A stretch of DNA of 64,000 nucleotides. Origin: Pseudomonadales bacterium (GTDB lineage Bacteria; Pseudomonadota; Gammaproteobacteria; Pseudomonadales; Azotimanducaceae). The stretch is from the NCBI GenBank assembly GCA_022827245.1, contig JAJDTI010000179.1, positions 42,498 to 106,497 on the forward strand, written 5' to 3'. Of this stretch, positions 9,262-20,272 are shown in pieces. Each line of letters begins with the position of its first letter. Position 1 is the first letter of the stretch. Under the pieces are notes generated by a model. That model saw only the letters and a program-made list of their open reading frames with translations. It was not told the DNA's origin and made no database searches. A program made the position numbers and the translations under genes.

Positions 9262-9740
9262 TGTCGAAATGGTTGATCGGGGCGGTCGCGCTCCTCGTCG
9301 CAGTCGGCGTACTGGCGTTGACGGGCGCCAAGTCCGTGCATGCCGAGCGTGTCATTCCGCATCCGCCCGAGGCGATCTGGGCCGTGCTCATGGACGCGGA
9401 CGGATACGGAGACTGGAATACGGTACTCGTACATGCCGAGGGGGCGTTCGAGGAAGGGCGCACCATGCGCTACCGGATGCGAACGGGGGACGGCGGCACG
9501 ACGCCCGTGGAGTCCTTGGTGACGAAGCTCGTGGGCGGGCGGCAAATCCAACAGTTCGGCGGGACGCGCGGCGTCCTCACGTTCGAGCACACCTGGCGCC
9601 TCGAGCCGGCGCCCGGCGGCACGCGGGTGATCCAGCACGAAGAGTACCGGGGCATCGGCGTGTGGTTCTGGGACCCCGCCTTGGTGGAAGAAGCCTACTG
9701 GGACGGGCTGGCGGCCCTCGAGGAACGCCTGCGGGGCTAG
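9261..9740 (+). CDS. SRPBCC family protein with N-terminal membrane anchor
   Basis: 159-residue protein. Residues 4-20 are hydrophobic (LIGAVALLVAVGVLALTG) and could anchor or export it. The rest is a START/polyketide-cyclase-like fold (SRPBCC), seen in the strand pattern around IPHPPEAIWAVLMDADGY and the C-terminal helix. Such folds bind hydrophobic ligands; some are cyclases or aromatases. Translation is coupled to the SDR gene, suggesting the two act on one lipophilic substrate under TetR control. Confidence 0.75.
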   Translation: MSKWLIGAVALLVAVGVLALTGAKSVHAERVIPHPPEAIWAVLMDADGYGDWNTVLVHAEGAFEEGRTMRYRMRTGDGGTTPVESLVTKLVGGRQIQQFGGTRGVLTFEHTWRLEPAPGGTRVIQHEEYRGIGVWFWDPALVEEAYWDGLAALEERLRG

Positions 9741-9753
9741 GCTCGTCCCGGCG

Positions 9754-10140
9754 CTATCGCGCTATTCGCCCCAGCGGCTGCGCCATGTGCAGCAGCACGC
9801 CGGCCGGGTCCCAGATGTAGGTGACGAGGGCCCCGTAGTCCTCTTCCTTCGGAGGGTTCACCCGGGGCGGACCGCCGAAGGAGCCCTCCTCGATCACCGC
9901 CTTCGCATGCTCGTACCATGCCTGCGCGTCCTCGACGGTGACGTGCAGCATCGAGTTCTCGCACCACTCCCTGTTGTAGTAGCGCTGCAGGAAGAGTGGA
10001 CAGCCGCCGAGCTCGAGTTCCGCCAGCCCGTCCCGCTCCCAGTTCAGCTTCCATCCGAGGGCGACGTAGAAATCCCGCGAGTCCTCGAAATCGCGCGTGC
10101 CGACGAACGTCCTGATCCCCGAGACGCCGAGATTCGCCAT
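9754..10140 (-). CDS. VOC (glyoxalase/bleomycin-resistance fold) protein
   Basis: 128-residue vicinal-oxygen-chelate protein. It starts with RTFVGTRDFEDSRDFYVALG, the beta-alpha-beta opening of the fold, and ends with YIWDPAGVLLHMAQPL, which carries a metal-ligand position. The single pair of modules fits a dimeric small VOC enzyme or binding protein. Neither resistance nor lyase activity can be assigned. It stands alone, convergent with the SRPBCC gene and divergent from the methyltransferase. Confidence 0.75.
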   Translation of the reverse strand: MANLGVSGIRTFVGTRDFEDSRDFYVALGWKLNWERDGLAELELGGCPLFLQRYYNREWCENSMLHVTVEDAQAWYEHAKAVIEEGSFGGPPRVNPPKEEDYGALVTYIWDPAGVLLHMAQPLGRIAR

Positions 10141-10190
10141 CGTGCCCCCGTGGGAAGCCGTGATCCGGCGGCGGAGTGTACCCTGCCCGC

Positions 10191-11171
10191 ATGCCGATCC
10201 CGATCGACCGGTCCCGGACGCGGGCCATGCGCGGCCGCTTCGACGAAGCGCTGACGCTCGTCACGAACGAGTTCGCCGGCCTCGATGGCGACCGCCAGTA
10301 CCGCAACGCCTTCGCGCGCCTGCTGAAACCGGATCCGCTGGAGCGCGTCGTCATGCTCGGCACGGACCAGCGAGACCATTTCGTCCCGGCGCTGCGGGCG
10401 CTGGTACCCACGGTGGTACCGCCCGGCGGCCGGGTGCTGGACCTCGGCGGCGGTGACGGCCGCACGTTCGCCCTGATCGCGGACCGGATACCGCGCGGCA
10501 CGCAGGTGTCGATCCTCGAGCCCAACGCGGGCTACGTCGACGACTACCTCTCGTACCTGCAGACCCAGCCACACCTCGCCGCGGGGCGCGCGATGGTGAC
10601 CGGTTTCGACGCGATGGACGCGGCGGCGCCCCCGGACGACAGCACCGTCCACCTCGTCCTGGCCCTGCACATGCTCTACTTCCTGGCGGACCCCGGCGCG
10701 GGACTCGTACGCATGGCCCGATTCCTGGCACCCGGCGGCGCGCTGTGCGTGGTCGTGGCGGACGAGACCAACGGCTACACCGGCCGGTCGCTGCGCGCCT
10801 TCCTGGATTCGGTCGGCGGACTGGGTCCGGGCGCCGATCCGCTGGCCTCCATCGCCCGGCGGGAAGCTCTGTTCGGCGACACCCTGCCGGGGCTTCTCTC
10901 CACCGCCCTGCCCGACCGGCGGTTCGAAGTCGAAACCCACCACCAGCCGAGCCGCCTCTACGGACACACGCTGGCCGACCTCATCGCGCTGTCGACGATC
11001 GCGGAACTCGCCGACGTACCGGGCACGGACAAGTTCGCCGCCGCCCGCGACCTCCTGCGGGACACGCCCGAAGCCGTCGACCTGCGCATCGAGGACGACG
11101 GCCCGCGCAAGGGCATGTGGAGCGTCTCGCAACCCCAGTTCCTGATGATCCTGCGCCGCGCCGGCTTGTGA
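10191..11171 (+). CDS. Class I SAM-dependent methyltransferase
   Basis: About 326 residues. Motif I is VLDLGGGDGRTF (about residues 82-93), followed by a motif II acidic residue in VSILEPN and a post-motif LVLALHMLYFLAD. The C-terminal half may form a lid. ATG 10191 is used; GTG 10176 is in frame just upstream. No substrate can be inferred. It is followed after about 66 bases by a DsbA/HCCA-isomerase-like gene on the same strand. Confidence 0.8.
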   Translation: MPIPIDRSRTRAMRGRFDEALTLVTNEFAGLDGDRQYRNAFARLLKPDPLERVVMLGTDQRDHFVPALRALVPTVVPPGGRVLDLGGGDGRTFALIADRIPRGTQVSILEPNAGYVDDYLSYLQTQPHLAAGRAMVTGFDAMDAAAPPDDSTVHLVLALHMLYFLADPGAGLVRMARFLAPGGALCVVVADETNGYTGRSLRAFLDSVGGLGPGADPLASIARREALFGDTLPGLLSTALPDRRFEVETHHQPSRLYGHTLADLIALSTIAELADVPGTDKFAAARDLLRDTPEAVDLRIEDDGPRKGMWSVSQPQFLMILRRAGL

Positions 11172-11237
11172 TTCGCGAGCCGCTCGTCCGACAATCGCCG
11201 CCACGAACCGCACGACCGACCGGAGAGGCATTCCCGC

Positions 11238-11837
11238 TTGGCCACCATCGACTTCTACTGGGACATCGGCAGCACCAACACGTACTTCGCGTTCCACCTC
11301 ATCCGCCCCATCGCCGAGAAGCACCGCGCGGACATCGTGATGCACCCGTTCAACCTCGGGTTCGTCTTCCGCCATCACAACTACGTGCTCCAGGACGAGC
11401 CGGCCGCCAAGCTCCGCAACCGCGGCCGGGACCTCGTGCGCTGGGCGGAGAAACACGGCCTGCCGTTCCGCATTCCGGACCGCTTTCCGATCAAGACCAG
11501 CCGACCCCTGCGCGGCGGGCTCGCGGCGCGGGAACTCGGCGCCGAGACGCCGTACCTCGACGCGGTCTTCGCGCGCTACTGGGAGCGGAACGACCCGTCC
11601 ATCACGGAGGTCGCGGGGATGGAGGCGGTCGCGCGGGACATCGGTCTCGACCCGGCGGCGTTCGTCGCCCTCTGCGACGGCCCGGAAATCCGCCAGGCGC
11701 TGATCGACGAGACCCGGGCCGCGCTGGACCGGGGCGTGTTCGGCGCGCCGTCGTTCTACATCGGCGACGAACTGTTCTGGGGCAAGGACCGCATGGAGTT
11801 CATCGACGACGAGCTGGCGCGGCTGGGACGGAACTGA
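11238..11837 (+). CDS. 2-hydroxychromene-2-carboxylate isomerase / DsbA-family protein
   Basis: 199-residue thioredoxin-fold protein of the kappa-GST/HCCA isomerase group. The N-terminal strand IDFYWDIGSTNTYFAFH has a Ser in the position of the active-site residue, and the C-terminal FGAPSFYIGDELFWGKDR is diagnostic. A TTG start is used because GGAGAGG (11222-11228) is placed correctly before it. Known members isomerise chromene carboxylates in aromatic degradation or conjugate glutathione. No aromatic-degradation genes are nearby, so the exact role is open. Confidence 0.82.
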   Translation: MATIDFYWDIGSTNTYFAFHLIRPIAEKHRADIVMHPFNLGFVFRHHNYVLQDEPAAKLRNRGRDLVRWAEKHGLPFRIPDRFPIKTSRPLRGGLAARELGAETPYLDAVFARYWERNDPSITEVAGMEAVARDIGLDPAAFVALCDGPEIRQALIDETRAALDRGVFGAPSFYIGDELFWGKDRMEFIDDELARLGRN

Positions 11838-11892
11838 CCGCGGCCAGCCGCATGGGTCACAATCCAACGAATCGCAACAGGGGAAGGTCGAC

Positions 11893-13122
11893 ATGATCGA
11901 TTTCGAGATACCGGAAGACGCCAGGGCCGTGCGCAACAAGGTCCGCGAGTTCGTGCAGGGGGAATGTCACCCCGCCGAGGAAGTCTGCACCGCGGACAAC
12001 TTCGACGAGGTGCTCGCCGGACTGCGGGAGAAGGCGCGCGCCCAGGGCCTGTGGTGTCCGTTCGTTCCCGTGGAGGAGGGAGGCATGGGATTGCGGCCGC
12101 TCGCCAACGCGCTCGTGCAGATGGAGCTCGGCGAGAGCTTCCTCGGCGCCCTCGCCCTCAACACCCAGGGTCCCGACGACGCCACCATGCTCACGCTGAT
12201 CGAGCACGGCACGGACGAACAGAAGGAGAAGTACCTGAAGCCGCTGCTGAACGGCGAGAAACGCATCTGCTACTCGATGACGGAGAAGGCGGCCGGCGCG
12301 GACGCCACCGGCATGCAGACGTCGGCGGTCCTCGACGGCGACGAATGGGTCCTGAACGGCGAGAAGTGGTTCAGTTCGTCCGCCAGCGTCGCCGACATCG
12401 CGCTGGTGATGGCCAAGACCGACCCGGACGCCCCGCGCCATGAACGCTACAGCACGTTCCTGGTCGAGCTGCCGAACCCCGGCTACCAGATTTTGCGGAA
12501 CATCGAGACGATGCAGCCGCATACGGAGCTGGGGCTGAAGCTCGGGGGCTCCCACTCGGAGATCCGGATCGACAACCTGCGCGTGCCCCGCGACAGCATC
12601 CTCGGCGGCCGCGGGCAGGGCTTCAACATGGGCCAGCACCGTCTCGCGTACGGCCGGCTGCGCCACGGGATGCACAACGTGGCCATGGCGCAGCGCGCCC
12701 TGGACCTCGCGACGGCGCACGTGGTCAAGCGCGAGACCTTCGGCGAGCGCCTCGCCGACCGCCAGGGCGTGCGCTGGATGCTCGCGGACTGCGCGGCCGA
12801 GATCTACAAGGCGCGGCTGATGCTGCTGCACGTCGCCTACAAGGCGGAGAGAGGCATGGACCTGCGGCAGGAGAACGGCATCGCGAAGGTGTTCCTGGCC
12901 AACATGGTCCACCAGGTGGTCGACACGGCCCTGCAGCTCCACGGCGCGCTCGGCTACAGCCACGACACGCCGCTCGCCCGCTGGTACACGGGCATCCGCT
13001 CGCAGCGGCTGGTCGACGGCCCGGACGAGGTGCACCGCTGGCGGACCGGGGCAAACGTCGTGAGGGCCTTCGAGAAGCACGGCACGACGGCCTCGGCCTG
13101 CGGGGGGGAGCTGTTCGACTAG
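11893..13122 (+). CDS. Acyl-CoA dehydrogenase family protein
   Basis: 409 residues, with the three-domain pattern of FAD-dependent acyl-CoA dehydrogenases: an N-terminal helical domain, a beta domain with ICYSMTEKAAGADATG and WVLNGEKWFSS, and a C-terminal helical bundle with QLHGALGYSHDTPL and a GPDEVHRW end. It removes alpha,beta hydrogens from acyl-CoA and passes electrons to ETF. The chain-length class is not evident. It is tail-to-tail with the D-2-hydroxyacid dehydrogenase gene, overlapping it by four bases. Confidence 0.88.
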   Translation: MIDFEIPEDARAVRNKVREFVQGECHPAEEVCTADNFDEVLAGLREKARAQGLWCPFVPVEEGGMGLRPLANALVQMELGESFLGALALNTQGPDDATMLTLIEHGTDEQKEKYLKPLLNGEKRICYSMTEKAAGADATGMQTSAVLDGDEWVLNGEKWFSSSASVADIALVMAKTDPDAPRHERYSTFLVELPNPGYQILRNIETMQPHTELGLKLGGSHSEIRIDNLRVPRDSILGGRGQGFNMGQHRLAYGRLRHGMHNVAMAQRALDLATAHVVKRETFGERLADRQGVRWMLADCAAEIYKARLMLLHVAYKAERGMDLRQENGIAKVFLANMVHQVVDTALQLHGALGYSHDTPLARWYTGIRSQRLVDGPDEVHRWRTGANVVRAFEKHGTTASACGGELFD

Positions 13123-14138
13123 TAGCGGACCTGCTTGTCGACCACGTTGCGGAGCGGCCTCCCGGTCGCGAAGCGCGCGATGTTGTCGCGCAGCAGCTGC
13201 CGCCGGCGCTCCCCGATCCGGTCGGAGACCGTCGCCACGTGGGGCGTGATCGTGACGTTCGGCATGGTCCAGAGCGCGTGGTCGGTGGGCAGCGGTTCGG
13301 GGTCGGTGACGTCGAGGCCGGCGGCGCGGACCTTGCCGCTGCGGAGTGCCGCGACCAGGGCGTCCGTCTCGACGATCTTCCCGCGCGAGATGTTGATGAG
13401 GTAGACGCCCTCCTTCATCAGCCCGAACTCGCGGGCGCCGATCATGCCCTCGGTGGCCGGCGTGTGTGGCACCGCGGAGAAGACGACATCGGCTCGCGGC
13501 AGCAGGTCGTCGAGTTCGTCCGGCTTGCCGACGTAGGCCACGTCGCGGTGCATGGGAATGTCCTTCGGGTCGGTCGCGATCACGGTCATGCCGAAGGCCG
13601 CGGCCCGCTGCGCGATCTGGGTGCCGATGCCGCCGAGGCCGATGACGAGCGCCGTCTTGCCCTCGAGCTCGATCATCGGCAGCTCCCGGGTGTTGTCCCA
13701 GCCCTCGGGCATCCGGGCGTTGAAGGCCTTGAGGTTGCGCGTGAAGTTGAGCAGCAGGCCAAGGGCGTGGTCGGCGATCTCCGGGCCCTGGATGATCTTC
13801 GCGTTGGTGAGCACGATGTCGCTGTCGCGCAGCTCGGGGATCCTGAGGAAGCCTTCGACGCCTGCCGAGCCGCTCTGGATCCAGCGCAGTTTGCCGTCGT
13901 CGACGAGGTAGTCCTCGATGCCCCGGTAGCTCGCGATCAGGCCCTCGCACTCGCGGGGGTCGACGTCGTCGCCGGAAAGGAAGCGCAGGCCGGAGTGCTC
14001 TTCGAGCAGGTCCGCGAGGCCCGCGGCGGCCGCCGGCGGCATGCAGATCGCCTGGGCCGCGGCCCGCGCCGGGATCAGGAGGATGACGAGGACGCCGAGC
14101 AGAAGGGGTCCGCGAAGCAGTGCACGAAGATCGAACAT
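13119..14138 (-). CDS. D-2-hydroxyacid dehydrogenase with signal peptide
   Basis: 339 residues of the NAD-dependent D-isomer dehydrogenase family. The Rossmann motif is VIGLGGIGTQIAQ, and the catalytic Arg (NISRGK), Glu (DPEPLP) and His (TPHVA) are all present. The N-terminus from ATG 14138 reads as a Sec signal: basic residues, a long hydrophobic run (GPLLLGVLVILLIPA) and an ARAAAQA cleavage-type end. That is odd for a nucleotide-dependent enzyme and suggests a periplasmic relative or a mis-set start, although no good internal ATG exists before the catalytic domain. Confidence 0.85.
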   Translation of the reverse strand: MFDLRALLRGPLLLGVLVILLIPARAAAQAICMPPAAAAGLADLLEEHSGLRFLSGDDVDPRECEGLIASYRGIEDYLVDDGKLRWIQSGSAGVEGFLRIPELRDSDIVLTNAKIIQGPEIADHALGLLLNFTRNLKAFNARMPEGWDNTRELPMIELEGKTALVIGLGGIGTQIAQRAAAFGMTVIATDPKDIPMHRDVAYVGKPDELDDLLPRADVVFSAVPHTPATEGMIGAREFGLMKEGVYLINISRGKIVETDALVAALRSGKVRAAGLDVTDPEPLPTDHALWTMPNVTITPHVATVSDRIGERRRQLLRDNIARFATGRPLRNVVDKQVRY

Positions 14139-14266
14139 CGTCGGTGTCTCCTGGCTGGCGTCGTTCCGGACGGAAACCGGGCGAGCGGAACGCCGGATGG
14201 TATCACCCGCCGGCAGGCCGACCTCGCGTTGACCGGTCCCGGCCGACCAGCCACCGGGCGGTACGG

Positions 14267-16684
14267 TCACCGCTCGACGGCGTCCGCCATCCGGTAGCCG
14301 ATGCCGCGCACGTTGCGGATGAAGTCCGGCCGGGCCGCATCGTCGCCGAGCTTGCGGCGGAGCTTCTTGACGAACGTGCGCACCTGCTCCGGACCGGCGT
14401 GGCCGCGGCCGCCCCATACGCGGCGCAGCAGGGACTCGAAAGTGGACACCTGGCCGGCGTCGAGCGAGAGTACCCGAAGCAGTTCGTACTCGGTCGCGGT
14501 GAGCCGCACCGGGGAGCCCCCGACGGTCACCCGGCGCAAGCCGTAATCGATCACGAGCCCGTTCAGCACGAACGGTTCCGGCGCGCGCCGCCGGCGCAGG
14601 GCGGCGCGAATGCGCGCGGTCAGCTCCGTCGGGGAGAACGGCTTGACGATGTAGTCGGCGGCGCCCACCTCCAGCGCCCGTGCGACGGTCTCGTCGCGCC
14701 CGTAGCCGGAGATGAAGATGACCGGCAGCTCGGCCAGCTCCGGAACGCGCTCCATCAACTCGATGCCGTCGGTGTCGGGCAGCATCAGGTCGAGCAGCAC
14801 GAGGCTCGGCCGCTCGGTGCGAACGAGCCGGCTGGCCTCCTCGGGATCGCCCGTGACCACCGGTACGAAGGACGTTCCGGCGAGCGCGTCGCGGACATAG
14901 CGCAGGGTCTGCGGATCGTCGTCCACGACCAGCACCCGCTCCGGCTCCGACTCGCCCACACGCGCGCCCGACGCCGGCGCCGCCTCCGCGCCGGCGTCGG
15001 GCGCTTCGGCCAGCGGGAGCGTGAACAGGAGCCGGGAGCCTTGCCCAACGCCCGGGCTGGTCGCCCGGATCCGTCCGCCGTGCGCCTCCACCAGCCCCTT
15101 GCAGATCGCAAGCCCGAGCCCGCTCCCCGCGAGCGGGCCGCTGCCGGCGGAGCGCGTGTACTTGCGGAACAGGTGCGGCAACTCCTCCGCCGCCATGCCC
15201 CGACCCTGGTCGGAGACCGAGATCGACGCGTACACCCCGTCGCGCTCGGCCGCGATGCGGATCGGACGGGACTCGGGGGAGTGCTGTGCCGCGTTGTGAA
15301 TCAGGTTGTTCAGCACCTGCACGACGCGGCGCCGGTCCGCCATGACCCGGGGCAGGTCCGGCGGCAGGTTGACCACTACGGGGTGCGCGCCGCCACCGCC
15401 GAGGAAGGTCGTACGGGCCTCTTCCAACACGGCGCGGATCTCGACGGGCTCCGGGGACACCGAAAGCGTCCCGGCTTCGATTCGCCCCACGTCGAGCAGG
15501 TCGCCGATCAGGCTGCGCATATGGTCGGCCTGGCCGTCGATGATGCGGAAGAACTCACGCATCTCCGCGGGTTCGAGCGCGGTCTCGGCGGCCAGTACGG
15601 TGGCGGCCGAGCCCTTGATGGAGGTCAGCGGCGCGCGCAGTTCGTGGCTGACCATCCCCAGGAACTCCGCCCGCAGCCGGTCGAGCTCCTCGAGCGCCGC
15701 CAGGTCCTGCATGGTCACCACCATCGACTCGACGGCGCCCCCGGCGGCGCGGATCGGAGTGGCGTTGATGAGGGTGGCGACGCGACGGCTACCGGGCACG
15801 GACAGCTCGATCTCCTCCGCGCGTACGGTCTCGCCCCTGTCGAGGACGCTGGTCGCCGGCAACTCGGCCAGCGAGAACTCGGACCCGTCCGCGCGCCGGC
15901 AGGTCAACACCTCGAGCAGATCCTCAACGGCCTGGCCGGGGCGGCGCAGTCCTTCGACGATGCGCCGGGCTTCCCGGTTGAGCGACACCGGTCGGCCGGT
16001 GTCGACGTCGAACACGACCACGCCGACCGGCGAGGTTTCCACCAGGGCCTCGAGATGGTTGCGGGTGCGGCGCTCGTCGCGGTGCGCACGCGCGTTGGCG
16101 ATCGCCGTCGCCGCCTGACCGGCGAACAGTTCGATGACCTCCCCGTCGGCGGCCGTGAACTCGAGGCCGCCGGCCTTGTCGCCGAGAAAGAAACTCCCGA
16201 CCTGGCGGTCCCGGTGGCGCATGGTCATGGCACGCAGGGTCTTCGAGACGCTCATTGCCGGCACGAGTCCCGACTCACGCAGATACGCCGGGAAATCGTC
16301 CAGGCGGAACACGCCCGTCAACTCCCGCAGGTGCTCGTAGAGCGCCGGCCCGTGGGGCCAGGCGGCGATGCGGCGACGCTGCGCCGCGGTAAAGCCGGAG
16401 GTGACGAAGTCCTGGGGCCGGCCCTCGTCATCGACCGGAACGATGATGCCGTACCTGGTCCCCGTCAGCGAACGCGCGCTATCGACGACCTCCTGAAGGA
16501 CGGTGTCCAGGTCCAGGCTGGCGTTGACGCGCAGCACGGCCGCGTTCAGCTTGGCGATGCGCTCGCGCAGCGCCTCGTTTTCGCGTCTCAGTTCGTCCGG
16601 AGTAGTCAACCGGGCGTCACCGGCGGGGTTCTGTACCCAGAAATACACGGAGCGGCCACGAAACCGGTCTCGTTGTGCATTCAA
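14267..16684 (-). CDS. One-piece two-component protein: GAF-PAS-HisKA-HATPase-REC-OmpR-type DNA-binding
   Basis: 805-residue soluble regulator. In order: coiled coil (about 33-50), GAF domain (about 55-205), PAS domain (about 210-330), HisKA with FLGMVSHELRAP (His about 347), HATPase with N box NNLIHNAAQHS and G boxes DQGRGM and GSGLGL, receiver with Asp about 632 in LLDLMLPD, and a winged helix (about 700-803) with TATEYELLRVL and VRGIGYRM. No membrane segment is seen, so it should sense a cytoplasmic signal and could itself bind DNA. The start is unsure: TTG 16684 lies inside the conserved promoter element, and TTG 16609 is an alternative. It is divergent from the sterol operon, which makes it a candidate regulator. 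Confidence 0.88.
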   Translation of the reverse strand: MNAQRDRFRGRSVYFWVQNPAGDARLTTPDELRRENEALRERIAKLNAAVLRVNASLDLDTVLQEVVDSARSLTGTRYGIIVPVDDEGRPQDFVTSGFTAAQRRRIAAWPHGPALYEHLRELTGVFRLDDFPAYLRESGLVPAMSVSKTLRAMTMRHRDRQVGSFFLGDKAGGLEFTAADGEVIELFAGQAATAIANARAHRDERRTRNHLEALVETSPVGVVVFDVDTGRPVSLNREARRIVEGLRRPGQAVEDLLEVLTCRRADGSEFSLAELPATSVLDRGETVRAEEIELSVPGSRRVATLINATPIRAAGGAVESMVVTMQDLAALEELDRLRAEFLGMVSHELRAPLTSIKGSAATVLAAETALEPAEMREFFRIIDGQADHMRSLIGDLLDVGRIEAGTLSVSPEPVEIRAVLEEARTTFLGGGGAHPVVVNLPPDLPRVMADRRRVVQVLNNLIHNAAQHSPESRPIRIAAERDGVYASISVSDQGRGMAAEELPHLFRKYTRSAGSGPLAGSGLGLAICKGLVEAHGGRIRATSPGVGQGSRLLFTLPLAEAPDAGAEAAPASGARVGESEPERVLVVDDDPQTLRYVRDALAGTSFVPVVTGDPEEASRLVRTERPSLVLLDLMLPDTDGIELMERVPELAELPVIFISGYGRDETVARALEVGAADYIVKPFSPTELTARIRAALRRRRAPEPFVLNGLVIDYGLRRVTVGGSPVRLTATEYELLRVLSLDAGQVSTFESLLRRVWGGRGHAGPEQVRTFVKKLRRKLGDDAARPDFIRNVRGIGYRMADAVER

Positions 16685-16710
16685 TGTGCACGGAGATTGT
16701 GGAATAAGTC
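16654..16710 (+). promoter_or_regulatory. Shared 57-bp promoter/operator element, left copy
   Basis: 46 of 57 bases match 30561-30617 (read on the minus strand) without gaps. The invariant core is TTGTGCATTCAA (16673-16684), 19 bases, then ATAAGTC (16704-16710). It lies 77 bases before the HMG-CoA reductase fusion start. The conserved boundary and spacing suggest one sigma factor or activator drives both operons. Exact -35 and -10 hexamers cannot be assigned. In this copy GTGCA and TGCAC also form an inverted pair, which the other copy lacks. Confidence 0.75.
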
Positions 16711-16787
16711 ACCAATCCGAGCAACCCAAGGTGGAACGTGAGCAGACATCCACTCGCCGTACACGAAAAGGACACCCGCCCGGAGCC

Positions 16788-19114
<2,327 letters not shown>

Positions 19115-19118
<4 letters not shown>

Positions 19119-20272
19119 CGTCCAGACCAGCCGCGGGCGAAGACCGTCCCGGGCCGCCCGTTCTCGTGACCGGCGGGTCCGGACACGTGGGCGCGAATCT
19201 CGTGCGCCGGCTGCTCGCCGATGGCGTTCGCGTGCGCGTGCTGTTGCTGGGGGACAGCCCCAACGAGGCGTTGGAGGGCCTGGACGTGGAGCGGGCCTAC
19301 GCGGACATCCGCGACCTCGCCGCCACGCGGCGCGCGGTCGAGGGCTGCCAGGGCATCTATCACTGCGCGGCCCGCGTCTCGACCATCGACGGCGACCGCG
19401 CCCATCGCCGGGAGCTGTTCGAGTGCAACGTGATCGGCACCCGCAACGTGCTGCAGGCGGCGCGGGAAGCGGACGCCGGCCGGGTGGTGGTGACCGGCTC
19501 CTTCAGCGCCGTCGGATACGACCTGGACGATCCGTCGACGCCGAGCGACGAAACGATGCAGTTCTACCCGATGGCCCGGACCATGCCCTATGAGCGGAGC
19601 AAGGTGCTGGTCGAGCACGAGTGCCTGCGTGCCGTGGCGAAGGGTCAGGAGGTCGTGGTGGCGACGTCCTGCGCGGTGGTTGGCGGCGCCGACTTCGTGC
19701 CTTCGCGTCTGGGACGGACCCTGTGCGACTTCGCCAACGGGAAGCTGCACGCGTACGTCGACGGCGGCTTCGAGTTCGTGGCGGCGCAGGACCTCGTGCA
19801 GGGCCACGTGCTGTGCATGCACAAGGGACGCCCCGGCGAGAAGTACATCTTCGGCAGCGAGTACAAGACCATCTCCGACATCCTCGATCTCTTCGAGGAG
19901 GCCACCGGGGTTCCCAGGCCGCACCGGGCGATCCCGAGTTCCGCGATGTACGTGTTCGCGGAAGTGGCCAGCTTCTACCTCAGCCGCTTCCACCCGCGTT
20001 TCCCGCAACGCTTCACGCCCGGCGCCATCCGCCTGCTGAAGCTGCGGCGGCGCGCGAACACGGCCAAGGCGCGGCAGGAGCTCGGATATCGGCCGACGGG
20101 CATCCGGGCGGCGGTGCACGAGGCTTACGCGTTCCACTACCTGCGCGGCGCGATCGGCAATCCCGATGCGAAGCGCCCGAGCGCGGCGCCGGGGGATACG
20201 GACCCGGGTCCCGCGGCCGGCGAGGCGGCCGCCGAGGCGGCGCGCGTAGCGTCCGGAGAAGGCGCCGCATGA
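19115..20272 (+). CDS. NAD(P)-dependent 3-beta-hydroxysteroid dehydrogenase-like SDR (SdmB-like)
   Basis: 385-residue extended SDR. LVTGGSGHVGANLVRRLL is the cofactor motif, and YERSK the active-site YxxxK with a preceding Ser (TGSFSAV). The family includes 3-beta-HSD/C4-decarboxylases and hopanoid-associated epimerases. In Methylococcus, SdmB of this type works with a Rieske oxygenase to remove a sterol C4 methyl group. Here it is directly upstream of a Rieske gene with an ATGA junction on both sides, so a C4-demethylation role is the best inference. The C-terminal 30 residues are Ala/Gly/Pro-rich and probably disordered. Confidence 0.8.
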
